DNA from: a virus
Length of the DNA: 20,816 nt
Direction: 5' to 3' (one strand)
IMG/VR virus record: IMGVR_UViG_3300047491_000839
Coordinates: 1 to 20,816 of that record
The translations under genes were made by a program, and so were the position numbers. The stretch's first letter is position 1; each line of letters starts with the position of its first letter. Under the pieces are notes generated by a model that was given only the letters and a program-made list of their open reading frames with translations, was not told where the DNA came from and made no database searches. Below, one piece after another: positions 7,764 to 15,863 of the stretch.

Positions 7764-9170
7764 ATGGCTAATAAATCTCTTCTCACATATAACGCTCAAG
7801 TATCAGCAGTCGAACAGGCATATTTTTATCCTTCGGCTGTTTTACCATATGCAACCAGCATTAATTTGGGAACACTATATTGTTTCCTAGCTAGCACTTT
7901 GCCGTGGGAAGATGATAATGATCCTCCTGTCCCAACACAAGATCAAAAATACATCAAACAAGTATTCAAAAATATCTTTGCGACGAAAAGAATTACTTCC
8001 GGCGATATCTCTCCAGTGATCCAGCGTGTGAACTGGACAACGGGAACAACATACGATTATTATCAAGATGATGTTGATATGATGGCCAGAGATACCAATG
8101 GTTATTTGTACAAAAATTTCTATGTAAAAAATCGTTACGACCAGGTTTTCAAATGTCTTTGGAACAATAACGATAATCCAGCCACAGACGAACCGTACTT
8201 TGAACCTGGAACTTACGGTACCAATAACATTTATGCCGGCACCGATAGTTACAAATGGAAATATATGTACACTATCGACACAGGTTTGAAAGTTAAGTTT
8301 ATGGATGCCGAGTGGATGCCCATACCTATTGGTTCCAACACTCCCAATCCTGAAGTAACTACTGCTGGTGCAGGAAGTATTGATGTGATTAATGTTTTGG
8401 ATGGCGGTTCAGGTTACGATGCGAATCTTTCCGTAATTAAAGTTACAATTACTGGTGACGGAACAAACGCGGAAGCTTCATTGTCATCCACACAAATCGT
8501 TGGTGGATCTATTCAAGACATTACCATTACAAGTCCGGGCAAAAACTATACATATGCCAACGTAACAATTACCGGAACAGCAGCCAACGGTGCTTCTATG
8601 GGTTCTGGTGCTGTTGCGATTGCACCTACATCTCCTGTTGGTGGCCACGGTTTTGATCCAGTATCTGAATTGGGTTGTGCCCATGTTATGTTCTCTGTTG
8701 AATTTATTCGTGATGAAGATGGAAAAATTCCAACCGACAACAACTATTATCAAGTTGGATTATTGGTCAACCCAACCACGAAACAACATCCAACCATCCC
8801 AGCCAACAGTTCGGTGTATAGAACAACCACAGATATGATTGTTTCTCCTGGATTCGGAACATATTCTGATGATGAATATGTATTCCAAGTTGCAACACCC
8901 GGTGATTCTATTGACAATGCATTATTTAAAGCTACAGTATTAAGTTTTAATACATCAACCAATTCGGTAAAACTGATAAATATGGTGGGCACTCCAATAA
9001 TTAATGCCTCCTTGTACGGTAACTCGTCAGGAACAACAAGAACATTACTATCTGTAGATTCTCCAACATACTCCTTATTATCTGGTTACATGACATACAT
9101 CGAAAACAGAAGTGGAGTCGAAAGAAGTCCGGATGGTATCGAACAATATAAGTTTGTATTAGGTTACTAA
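7764..9170 (+). CDS. 8: T4 gp8-like baseplate wedge subunit
   Basis: Several landmarks line up with T4 gp8 in order: LPW at residues 46-48 (T4 has EPW), VIQRVNW at 86-92 (VIPRRDW), YDQVFKCLW at 126-134 (the VYRCL region), DSYKWKYMYTI at 162-172 (DGYVWEYLFEI), and a C-terminal GYMTYIENRSG (GEMIYMENRPP) followed by a hydrophobic end. gp8 dimers are part of the baseplate wedge, bound to gp7 and gp6. Here the protein has 468 residues against 334 in T4. Much of the excess is a GGSGY beta module at about residues 203-289 that falls between the conserved halves. The start lies 10 bp after the preceding stop in an AATAAATAAATC leader without a clear ribosome binding site. Confidence 0.82.
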   Translation: MANKSLLTYNAQVSAVEQAYFYPSAVLPYATSINLGTLYCFLASTLPWEDDNDPPVPTQDQKYIKQVFKNIFATKRITSGDISPVIQRVNWTTGTTYDYYQDDVDMMARDTNGYLYKNFYVKNRYDQVFKCLWNNNDNPATDEPYFEPGTYGTNNIYAGTDSYKWKYMYTIDTGLKVKFMDAEWMPIPIGSNTPNPEVTTAGAGSIDVINVLDGGSGYDANLSVIKVTITGDGTNAEASLSSTQIVGGSIQDITITSPGKNYTYANVTITGTAANGASMGSGAVAIAPTSPVGGHGFDPVSELGCAHVMFSVEFIRDEDGKIPTDNNYYQVGLLVNPTTKQHPTIPANSSVYRTTTDMIVSPGFGTYSDDEYVFQVATPGDSIDNALFKATVLSFNTSTNSVKLINMVGTPIINASLYGNSSGTTRTLLSVDSPTYSLLSGYMTYIENRSGVERSPDGIEQYKFVLGY

Positions 9171-9174
9171 GGGA
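9169..9174 (+). promoter_or_regulatory. ribosome binding site AAGGGA for the DUF4815 gene
   Basis: AAGGGA lies 5 bp before the ATG at 9180 and overlaps the gp8 stop codon. It is one of the two clearest Shine-Dalgarno sequences in the window and fixes the start of the giant structural gene. Confidence 0.6.
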
Positions 9175-9179
9175 ACAAA

Positions 9180-12100
9180 ATGCTGAATTTTAATGTCAAG
9201 CCATATTACGATGATTTCGATGAAACAAAAAACTATCATCGTGTTCTTTTTAAACCAGGTTTTGCCGTACAAGCTCGAGAATTAACTCAGTCGCAAACAA
9301 TTCTACAAAACCAGATTACAAAATTTGCCGACCATATATTTGTTCAAAATTCTCCTGTTTCTGGTGGAAAACTTACCGTTAATCAAAGATGTTTCTATCT
9401 AAAATTACAAGAAACTTACAATGATGTTGCAGTCGATGTCAATGATTTCTTAAATCTACTCGTAAAAAATTCCAATGGTTCGGTGTTGGCCAGAGTAATT
9501 GCCATCGCTGAAGCCACCGGTGGTGACCCACCAACCTTAGTTCTATCCTATCTAAGCGGACCAAAATTCCAGAATGGTGATGTGGTATATGATGTGAACT
9601 CCAATTTGGCAGCTCAAGCTGTTGAGGTTGATGTTAACACAGCCGCAGGTACAAACTATTGTGCTACAGCACACATCACACAAGGCGTGTTCTATGTTCT
9701 TGGTAACTTTGTAACCAATACAGAAGATACAGTTATTCTATCCAAGTACGATTCAACACCATCTTTACGTGTTGGTTTAAACATCACTGAAACCATACAT
9801 GACTATGTGGACGATTCTTCTCTATTGGATCCTGCGATTGGTGCATCAAACTATCAGGCTCCTGGTGCAGATCGTTACGTAATTAGTTTAAATTTGGAAA
9901 CAAGACCATTAACATTTGGTGATGATGGCACATTCATCGAACTTTTACGCATCGAAAATGGTCAAATTCTGAGAAAGGTAGATGGTTCCGTCTACTCTGT
10001 AATTGATGACTATTTTGCCAAGAGAACATACGACACAAATGGTGATTATGTTGTAAGTGATTTCGCTTTGTTGGCCAAACCAAATGCAACAGATGATACA
10101 AAGTATGACATGACAATCGGTAAAGGTGTTGCTTATGTACACGGTTACCGTATTGAAAATCAGATGCCTATCGCTCTCGCATCAGATCGTGCTAGAACAA
10201 CACTATCACAGAATAATGTCCCAGTTTTCATGGACTATGGCAATTATCTGTATGTGAACCAAGTTCGTGGCGCAAACGGATCCGTATTAGATGTTTCAAC
10301 CACACAGGCTGTTGATTTGCATTGTGTGTCTGTTGCAAATATCAACACAACAAACACATCAACATACAACGCAACAGTTGTTTCGAGTGGTTATATTCGT
10401 GGTTTAGGATTCGACCATTATACATCACAATCAGATGCTAACACCTATGTGTATAAAGCATTTGTGAATGATATGCAAAATGCCACACTCACAGCAAATG
10501 CATTGGCTGGCGGCACAAGTACAATTACCCTACCAGGAACTTATTCAACAACAAGTAACGCATATCTTGGTGTCGATATTACTATCTCCGCAGGACCATC
10601 AGCAGGTGATTTTAGAACAATCACATCATATAATGGAGCAACAAGAGTTGCAACAGTAAATAATCCTTGGACAACAACACCCACAACTGCATCTGTTTTT
10701 GCTTTGAACTTTGGAGTCAAAGATGCGGAGTGTCTAGTATCTTCCAATTCAACATACCATATACTATCAACAGCAAATCTTTCAACTGATGGTCGTGCAG
10801 GTGGTGTTGCAACTGGTGATCCTTCAATTCAAAATCCAAATGTTCCCGAAATGTTGTTTAAAGTTGGAATGCCGTTCGTTTCAACATTATCCGACACTTC
10901 GTATACTGCAACACAAGTGTTCCGTTCTATCACATTTACACCTTCTGGCAGCAATCTAGTTGCACAACTACCGTTTGGCGGTGATTATTCGAACGTCATG
11001 CGTCACCTTGGTACTGGTGGTACCACATTATCTTCTGACGTTGTTAGTCAAAACTTTTTAGTTATTGTTACAAACAAAGGTTCAAGTAGTTACAATGTTG
11101 GTGATCAGTTGCCATGGACAATCAACAGCAGAACGGTTGCGTTGAATGCTGATGCATCTATTGCAACACTAACAGGAACTTCTGCTGACTTGGGTGGTAC
11201 CTTCACTGCGACTGTCATCGTCAAGGCTTTCGTATCAAATGCGGATAACACAGGCCATATTTTAAGACTAAAGAACCTGATTACCGCAAATACACAGAAG
11301 GTTATTTCTTCTTCAAACACAGCAGTTGGTAGTGGCACATACACATATATCGATGATGCAGCTCTGACTTCTTCTGGTCAAGTTTATATTCAAAATGCAG
11401 GACTTGTTTCTCCTGGAAGCAAACAGAGTCTTTATGTGTCGGACGTTAAGAAGATCATTAAGATTATTGACACCAAGAATGCCAACAATACACCAAACGT
11501 GGCCATGTTGACAGACTCCTCTTATGATGTAACAAGAAACTTCATCTTTGATAATGGACAGAGAGACAGTTTCTATGACCACGCATCTGTTAAATTAAAA
11601 GTTGGTGCCACAAAAATACAAGGGAACATGCTTGTGTTGATGGACTACTACCAACACACTGGCGGTGATGGTTACTTCAGTGTTGAATCATATTTGAATT
11701 CTTCTTCACCAGAAGCATACAGAGAGATTGGTTCATATACCAGTTCAAATGGAAACAAGTACGAACTTAAAGATTCATTAGACTTCAGACCAACCAGACA
11801 AAACGGAACATATACATTTGCTTTCCGTTATTCTAATCCTGGTGATACATCCAGATATGGCACAATATTGCCAATCGATTTGTCAACATTCACCACAGAT
11901 TATGAGTTCTATTTGGCCCGTAAGGACAAATTGGTATTGACAAAAGATAGAAGCTTCCAGATTGTACAAGGAGCTCCTGCTGTCAATCCAATCTATCCTC
12001 CACAACCTGATAACTCGTTGTTGTTGGCCAATCTCTCGTTAGAACCATACACTGGTTATGTAACGACAGAAGCTCCTGTTAGTGTCAAACCAAATATCTC

Positions 12101-13904
12101 TTTAGAGAAAGTAAAACACAAGCGTTATACAATGCAAGATATTGCGAGTATTGATCAACGTGTCAACAATCTCGAATACTATACATCATTAAATCTTCTT
12201 GAACAACAGACACAATCATTACAAATCACAGATGCATATGGTTTAAACCGATTCAAGAATGGTATTGTTGTAGATAACTTCTCCGGTTTCTTGACAGCTG
12301 ATACAGCAAGCGATGACTTCTTGGCATCCATCAATCGTCGCGAAAAGAAAATGGAACCAATGCACTTGGTGAAAAACTTCCCATTGAAGTCTTTAGATAT
12401 GGTTGTGACAGCTGGTGGCAATTTCTCAACAAGTACATCGTTGACATATTCAACAGACAAAGATGGATTCAATAATTTGTTTTCGTTGCCATACACGACA
12501 GCAAATGTGGCCTCACAGAAAATTGCAAGTCGCAGTTTCAATTTGAATCCATTCAGTGTTGTTAATCGCAAGGGTACCGCTTCAGCCACAGGTAGTTCTA
12601 CAACAATTGTGTACGTTACAAATGTTACCAACGTTACGAATGTTTCATATTCAAATACAACATATGTTGCAACAACAACACCTAATCCTCCTGTTGTCAC
12701 ACCAAAACCTGATGATCCTGTTGTAAATCCTGTTATCACTGTTGGCCAAGATTGTTACGATGATGGTTATTGGGCCGATATGGATCTTGGAGGATATGGA
12801 ACCGGTCATTCGGATGTATGGGTTGCACACACAACATGCATACCAAAAACACCAGTCACAACTGGAGACTGGAAAACTGTTGGCACAGGTACACAAGTAC
12901 CCACACCAACCACACCAGTATCGTCTGTAACAGGCAACTTAGAAAATGATAACAATGGTTACGATCTGATAGATGATTTCTATTTCGATCCATTCTATAC
13001 CACTCGTATGCCTAGACGACCTATTTCTGTTAGCACAGAAGGTCTTCTTGTCAACACAGAAGTTAAACCATATCTCAACAATGAAGATATTTCCAATTCT
13101 TTCTTGAAAACCCACGTTATCAATGTCGGAAGTGTCAATACAACCGTAAAAGAATTCGAAGTTGGCGATTCAATCTATAACGCAGATTCTTCTACACCTA
13201 TTGGAAAAATTGTAGCTGTAGAACCTGGTTTGGTTGAAGACACCTATGACATACATGTTTCAACAGGTGTTGGTGCTGATTATACATCGTTGTATACAGG
13301 AACAATAATGACTGGTGGATTTAATATTCCAGTTAATCCTGATGCCGATCCTCCATCGGTACCTGACGAAGAGTGGGCAACAGCAACTATCAACTCTACA
13401 ATAACTCCTTCTGGACCAGTAGAAACTGATGTCACAGCAGACACAACGATTGTATGTAGATATCCTTTGCCTGATGATGTTGTTGGTCAAACAGTATATG
13501 TTGTTGATGGTCCTAATGCTGGACAATCAAGTAACGTTGTCGCTGCAAATACCATAACAAATACATTAACACTTGACACTGATATGACCGTTAAAGGTGG
13601 ATTGGATATTGTGTCCATCGGACCTTTGGTGTCATCAGGTAAAGGTTCTGTGTTTGGAACATTCTGCGTGCCTACGGCTACATATACTCCAGGTGTTCTG
13701 ACACTAAGAGATGAACCTACTGATGAGCTTTCAACTACTTCTGCTTCAACGACAATTTACAATCCTCAAGAAGTTGTAAATCGCGCAACATTAGGTAGTA
13801 AATCTGCAGCACCATCTGGTGATTCATATTTCGTTGTTGTCAATCAAGATGCTCCTAATACAGTTGGTGTAGATGGTTCATGGGGTGATAATAACCTAGC
13901 ATAA
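9180..13904 (+). CDS. giant DUF4815-family virion structural protein (1574 aa)
   Basis: The N-terminus matches the DUF4815 signature: PYYDDFDETKNYHRVLFKPG then FAVQARELTQSQTILQNQI (residues 8-46) with a following FADHIF. A second signature lies at about residues 979-1040 (KRYTMQDIASIDQRVNNLEY, then YTSLNLLEQQTQSLQITDAY and GLNRFKNGIVVDNFSG). Between them is a long beta-rich body. A low-complexity linker at about 1140-1187 (VTNVTNVTNV, then Thr/Pro/Val) is followed by an aromatic, Asp/Gly-rich patch bearing two Cys (DCYDDGYWADMDLGGYG). The C-terminus is again beta-rich (VFGTFCVPTATYTPGVLTLR). Such proteins are virion parts of T4-like phages, probably at the baseplate periphery; a biochemical role is not established to my knowledge. 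In relatives that I recall, a DPLAQTF domain follows in the same protein; here it is the next gene. Confidence 0.88.
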   Translation: MLNFNVKPYYDDFDETKNYHRVLFKPGFAVQARELTQSQTILQNQITKFADHIFVQNSPVSGGKLTVNQRCFYLKLQETYNDVAVDVNDFLNLLVKNSNGSVLARVIAIAEATGGDPPTLVLSYLSGPKFQNGDVVYDVNSNLAAQAVEVDVNTAAGTNYCATAHITQGVFYVLGNFVTNTEDTVILSKYDSTPSLRVGLNITETIHDYVDDSSLLDPAIGASNYQAPGADRYVISLNLETRPLTFGDDGTFIELLRIENGQILRKVDGSVYSVIDDYFAKRTYDTNGDYVVSDFALLAKPNATDDTKYDMTIGKGVAYVHGYRIENQMPIALASDRARTTLSQNNVPVFMDYGNYLYVNQVRGANGSVLDVSTTQAVDLHCVSVANINTTNTSTYNATVVSSGYIRGLGFDHYTSQSDANTYVYKAFVNDMQNATLTANALAGGTSTITLPGTYSTTSNAYLGVDITISAGPSAGDFRTITSYNGATRVATVNNPWTTTPTTASVFALNFGVKDAECLVSSNSTYHILSTANLSTDGRAGGVATGDPSIQNPNVPEMLFKVGMPFVSTLSDTSYTATQVFRSITFTPSGSNLVAQLPFGGDYSNVMRHLGTGGTTLSSDVVSQNFLVIVTNKGSSSYNVGDQLPWTINSRTVALNADASIATLTGTSADLGGTFTATVIVKAFVSNADNTGHILRLKNLITANTQKVISSSNTAVGSGTYTYIDDAALTSSGQVYIQNAGLVSPGSKQSLYVSDVKKIIKIIDTKNANNTPNVAMLTDSSYDVTRNFIFDNGQRDSFYDHASVKLKVGATKIQGNMLVLMDYYQHTGGDGYFSVESYLNSSSPEAYREIGSYTSSNGNKYELKDSLDFRPTRQNGTYTFAFRYSNPGDTSRYGTILPIDLSTFTTDYEFYLARKDKLVLTKDRSFQIVQGAPAVNPIYPPQPDNSLLLANLSLEPYTGYVTTEAPVSVKPNISLEKVKHKRYTMQDIASIDQRVNNLEYYTSLNLLEQQTQSLQITDAYGLNRFKNGIVVDNFSGFLTADTASDDFLASINRREKKMEPMHLVKNFPLKSLDMVVTAGGNFSTSTSLTYSTDKDGFNNLFSLPYTTANVASQKIASRSFNLNPFSVVNRKGTASATGSSTTIVYVTNVTNVTNVSYSNTTYVATTTPNPPVVTPKPDDPVVNPVITVGQDCYDDGYWADMDLGGYGTGHSDVWVAHTTCIPKTPVTTGDWKTVGTGTQVPTPTTPVSSVTGNLENDNNGYDLIDDFYFDPFYTTRMPRRPISVSTEGLLVNTEVKPYLNNEDISNSFLKTHVINVGSVNTTVKEFEVGDSIYNADSSTPIGKIVAVEPGLVEDTYDIHVSTGVGADYTSLYTGTIMTGGFNIPVNPDADPPSVPDEEWATATINSTITPSGPVETDVTADTTIVCRYPLPDDVVGQTVYVVDGPNAGQSSNVVAANTITNTLTLDTDMTVKGGLDIVSIGPLVSSGKGSVFGTFCVPTATYTPGVLTLRDEPTDELSTTSASTTIYNPQEVVNRATLGSKSAAPSGDSYFVVVNQDAPNTVGVDGSWGDNNLA

Positions 13905-13947
13905 TTTGTTACATACATACAAATAGAAATAAAAGTTGGAGTAAATA
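13905..13947. promoter_or_regulatory. 43-bp gap with strong ribosome binding site for the DPLAQTF gene
   Basis: The gap is AT-rich with a TACATACATACA run. GGAG at 13938-13941, 6 bp before the ATG at 13948, is a good Shine-Dalgarno sequence and supports that start. No convincing promoter or terminator is visible. Confidence 0.55.
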
Positions 13948-15630
13948 ATGGCAGATCCATTAGCACAAACGTTTATGATAGATAAGAAGAACTATCCTAA
14001 TGGATGTTTCTTGAAATCTATAAAATTGTTTTTCAAAACAAAATCTACAGCGGATGATGGTGCAGTAAAATTAAGCATCGTCAACACTCTCAATGGATAT
14101 CCAACCGGTAGCACATTAGATTATTCTATTGTAACCGTTCGACCAGAAAAAATTAATATCTCCGAAACTCCACACTATTTGGATGCTGCGACTGCAACTA
14201 ATTTTACATTTAGTGCACCAGTCTATGTTCAACCTGGTGTGTTATATGCTTTTGTGTTACAAACAAATACTAGTAAATGTGAAGCCTGGGGCATAACATT
14301 AGGTGATGAAGCACTTAAATCTACCACAAAAAATCTACCCACTGATGCCACACCAAGTGAAGCTTCATTGATTTCTTCGGCACCATATGCCGGATCTCTT
14401 TTCTTATCTCAAAATGCATTGACATGGGATCCAGATTTAAATTCTTGCCTCATGTTTGTATTGGAACGTTGCGTATTCAACACTTCAGTCACACCAAGTG
14501 TTAGATTCGTTGTACCTAAGAAGCTACCAGAATCAACAATGGTTGTTGAATCATTACAACACTTTGCAAACTCAAACAATTTTACATCTACTGTTGGTGT
14601 TTCAACTAATAAAATATTCGTGGACGCATTCAATGTAACATCCACTGATTTTATTCCAACAGGCGGATCAATTAATTATACATATACATCAACACTAACT
14701 GATGGTTCACAGACAGCTGCAACCAGTATCACTCCAGGTAAATATGGTACAGCCATGAATGAGGACATTCTGTTGGCTGATGGGAAAGGATCAAGAGTGT
14801 TGGATCCAAATACACACTTGTCGTTCTCTCTATATGCACAATTATCTTCCAGTGATGATGCCATAAGTCCGATCATTTCTGATATGGGTCTTTCAACTTA
14901 TGCCATCAAAAATATCATCAGTGATTGTGAAGTATCCAACTCCATGATTACTTTGGTATCTGGCGGCACAGGTTACAATGCGAATACAACTTCCGTTACA
15001 ATATCAGCACCAACAGGAACCGATGGAGTTCAGGCCACAGCTGCAGCAAACGTGGTTGGTGGCGTAATTCAATCAATTTATATTACGAGTGTTGGATCCG
15101 GTTACATTGAAACACCAACAATGACAATCACAGACGCAAATACCACGCCAGGCACTGGTGCATCTGTATCATTGATTGGTGAAACTTCAAGTCATGGCGG
15201 AAACGGACTCGCTAAATATGTAACCAAGAAGATTTCTTTAGATCCACTTAACGAATCTGGTGACCTGAATGTTTATTTGACTGCGTATCGTCCAGTGGGT
15301 ACAGACATTCATGTATACTATAAGATACAAAATAATAATGATACTCAATTGTTTGAAGATGGCAATTGGCAATTGATGAACATGGTTAGAAATACATCGA
15401 CCCTATATTCACCCAACAGAAATGAATTGTATGAATATGTTTTTGCACCAGGCACCGATGGTATGGATCAAGGATACATATCTTATACAAGCACAAAAGG
15501 CCAGACATATACTACGTTCCATCAATTCGCAATCAAAGTTGTATTGAGAACGAATGATAATACTCTTGTTCCTTTCGTCAAAGATTTCAGAACAATTGCT
15601 CTTCCTGCTAACGTGAATACCACTGTATAA
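13948..15630 (+). CDS. DPLAQTF-family virion structural protein (560 aa)
   Basis: Starts MADPLAQTFMIDKKNYPNG, then FLKSIKLFFKTKS and VRPEKINIS. This matches the domain that in many marine T4-like phages lies at the C-terminal end of the large DUF4815-type protein (DPLAQTF..., then a GVFLTSVDLFF-like stretch). The block GGSLF.SQNG.TW seen in relatives appears here as YAGSLFLSQNALTW near residues 148-161. Residues 331-411 carry a GGTGY/GSGY beta module shared with gp6, the gp7-position protein and gp8. The C-terminal third (LDPLNESGDLNVYLTAYRPV, DIHVYYKIQ ... YTTFHQFAIKVVLRTND) looks like a receptor- or partner-binding beta domain. Expression from its own strong ribosome binding site suggests dosage independent of the upstream gene. 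Probably peripheral baseplate; the exact role is unknown. Confidence 0.8.
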   Translation: MADPLAQTFMIDKKNYPNGCFLKSIKLFFKTKSTADDGAVKLSIVNTLNGYPTGSTLDYSIVTVRPEKINISETPHYLDAATATNFTFSAPVYVQPGVLYAFVLQTNTSKCEAWGITLGDEALKSTTKNLPTDATPSEASLISSAPYAGSLFLSQNALTWDPDLNSCLMFVLERCVFNTSVTPSVRFVVPKKLPESTMVVESLQHFANSNNFTSTVGVSTNKIFVDAFNVTSTDFIPTGGSINYTYTSTLTDGSQTAATSITPGKYGTAMNEDILLADGKGSRVLDPNTHLSFSLYAQLSSSDDAISPIISDMGLSTYAIKNIISDCEVSNSMITLVSGGTGYNANTTSVTISAPTGTDGVQATAAANVVGGVIQSIYITSVGSGYIETPTMTITDANTTPGTGASVSLIGETSSHGGNGLAKYVTKKISLDPLNESGDLNVYLTAYRPVGTDIHVYYKIQNNNDTQLFEDGNWQLMNMVRNTSTLYSPNRNELYEYVFAPGTDGMDQGYISYTSTKGQTYTTFHQFAIKVVLRTNDNTLVPFVKDFRTIALPANVNTTV

Positions 15631-15632
15631 TT

Positions 15633-15863
15633 ATGGCTATCGTACAAATTCCAGGCACAAATCTTTATAGAGATACTACCTCTATGGCCCTACTCAATAA
15701 AGATAAAACTGGTTTGGAAGACTACAGAATGAAGAGAAGAATGTTGGAAACCCAGGCACAAGAAATAAATAGGGTTAAATCCGAAATTAATGGCATCAAA
15801 GATGAACTAAAAGAAATAAAATCCATGATGCTTAGACTAATCGACAAGGTTTCAAATGGCTAA
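15633..15863 (+). CDS. small coiled-coil phage protein (76 aa)
   Basis: ATG at 15633, 2 bp after the previous stop. The N-terminal half (MAIVQIPGTNLYRDTTSMAL) resembles short proteins that I recall beside tail-fibre genes in marine T4-like phages. The C-terminal half is a charged amphipathic helix with heptad hydrophobics (INRVKSEINGIKDELKEIKS, then MMLRLIDKV), a likely coiled coil. Its stop overlaps the next start (ATGGCTAA, 15856-15863), so it is translationally coupled to the long fibre gene. It may help the fibre trimerise or attach, but that is an inference from position and coiled-coil character. Confidence 0.8.
   Translation: MAIVQIPGTNLYRDTTSMALLNKDKTGLEDYRMKRRMLETQAQEINRVKSEINGIKDELKEIKSMMLRLIDKVSNG

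Noticed and set aside
12179-12739. 186-residue minus-strand open frame in the DUF4815 gene
   Set aside because: It lies wholly inside a well-supported gene whose conserved motifs are on the + strand, and it resembles no family that I know.
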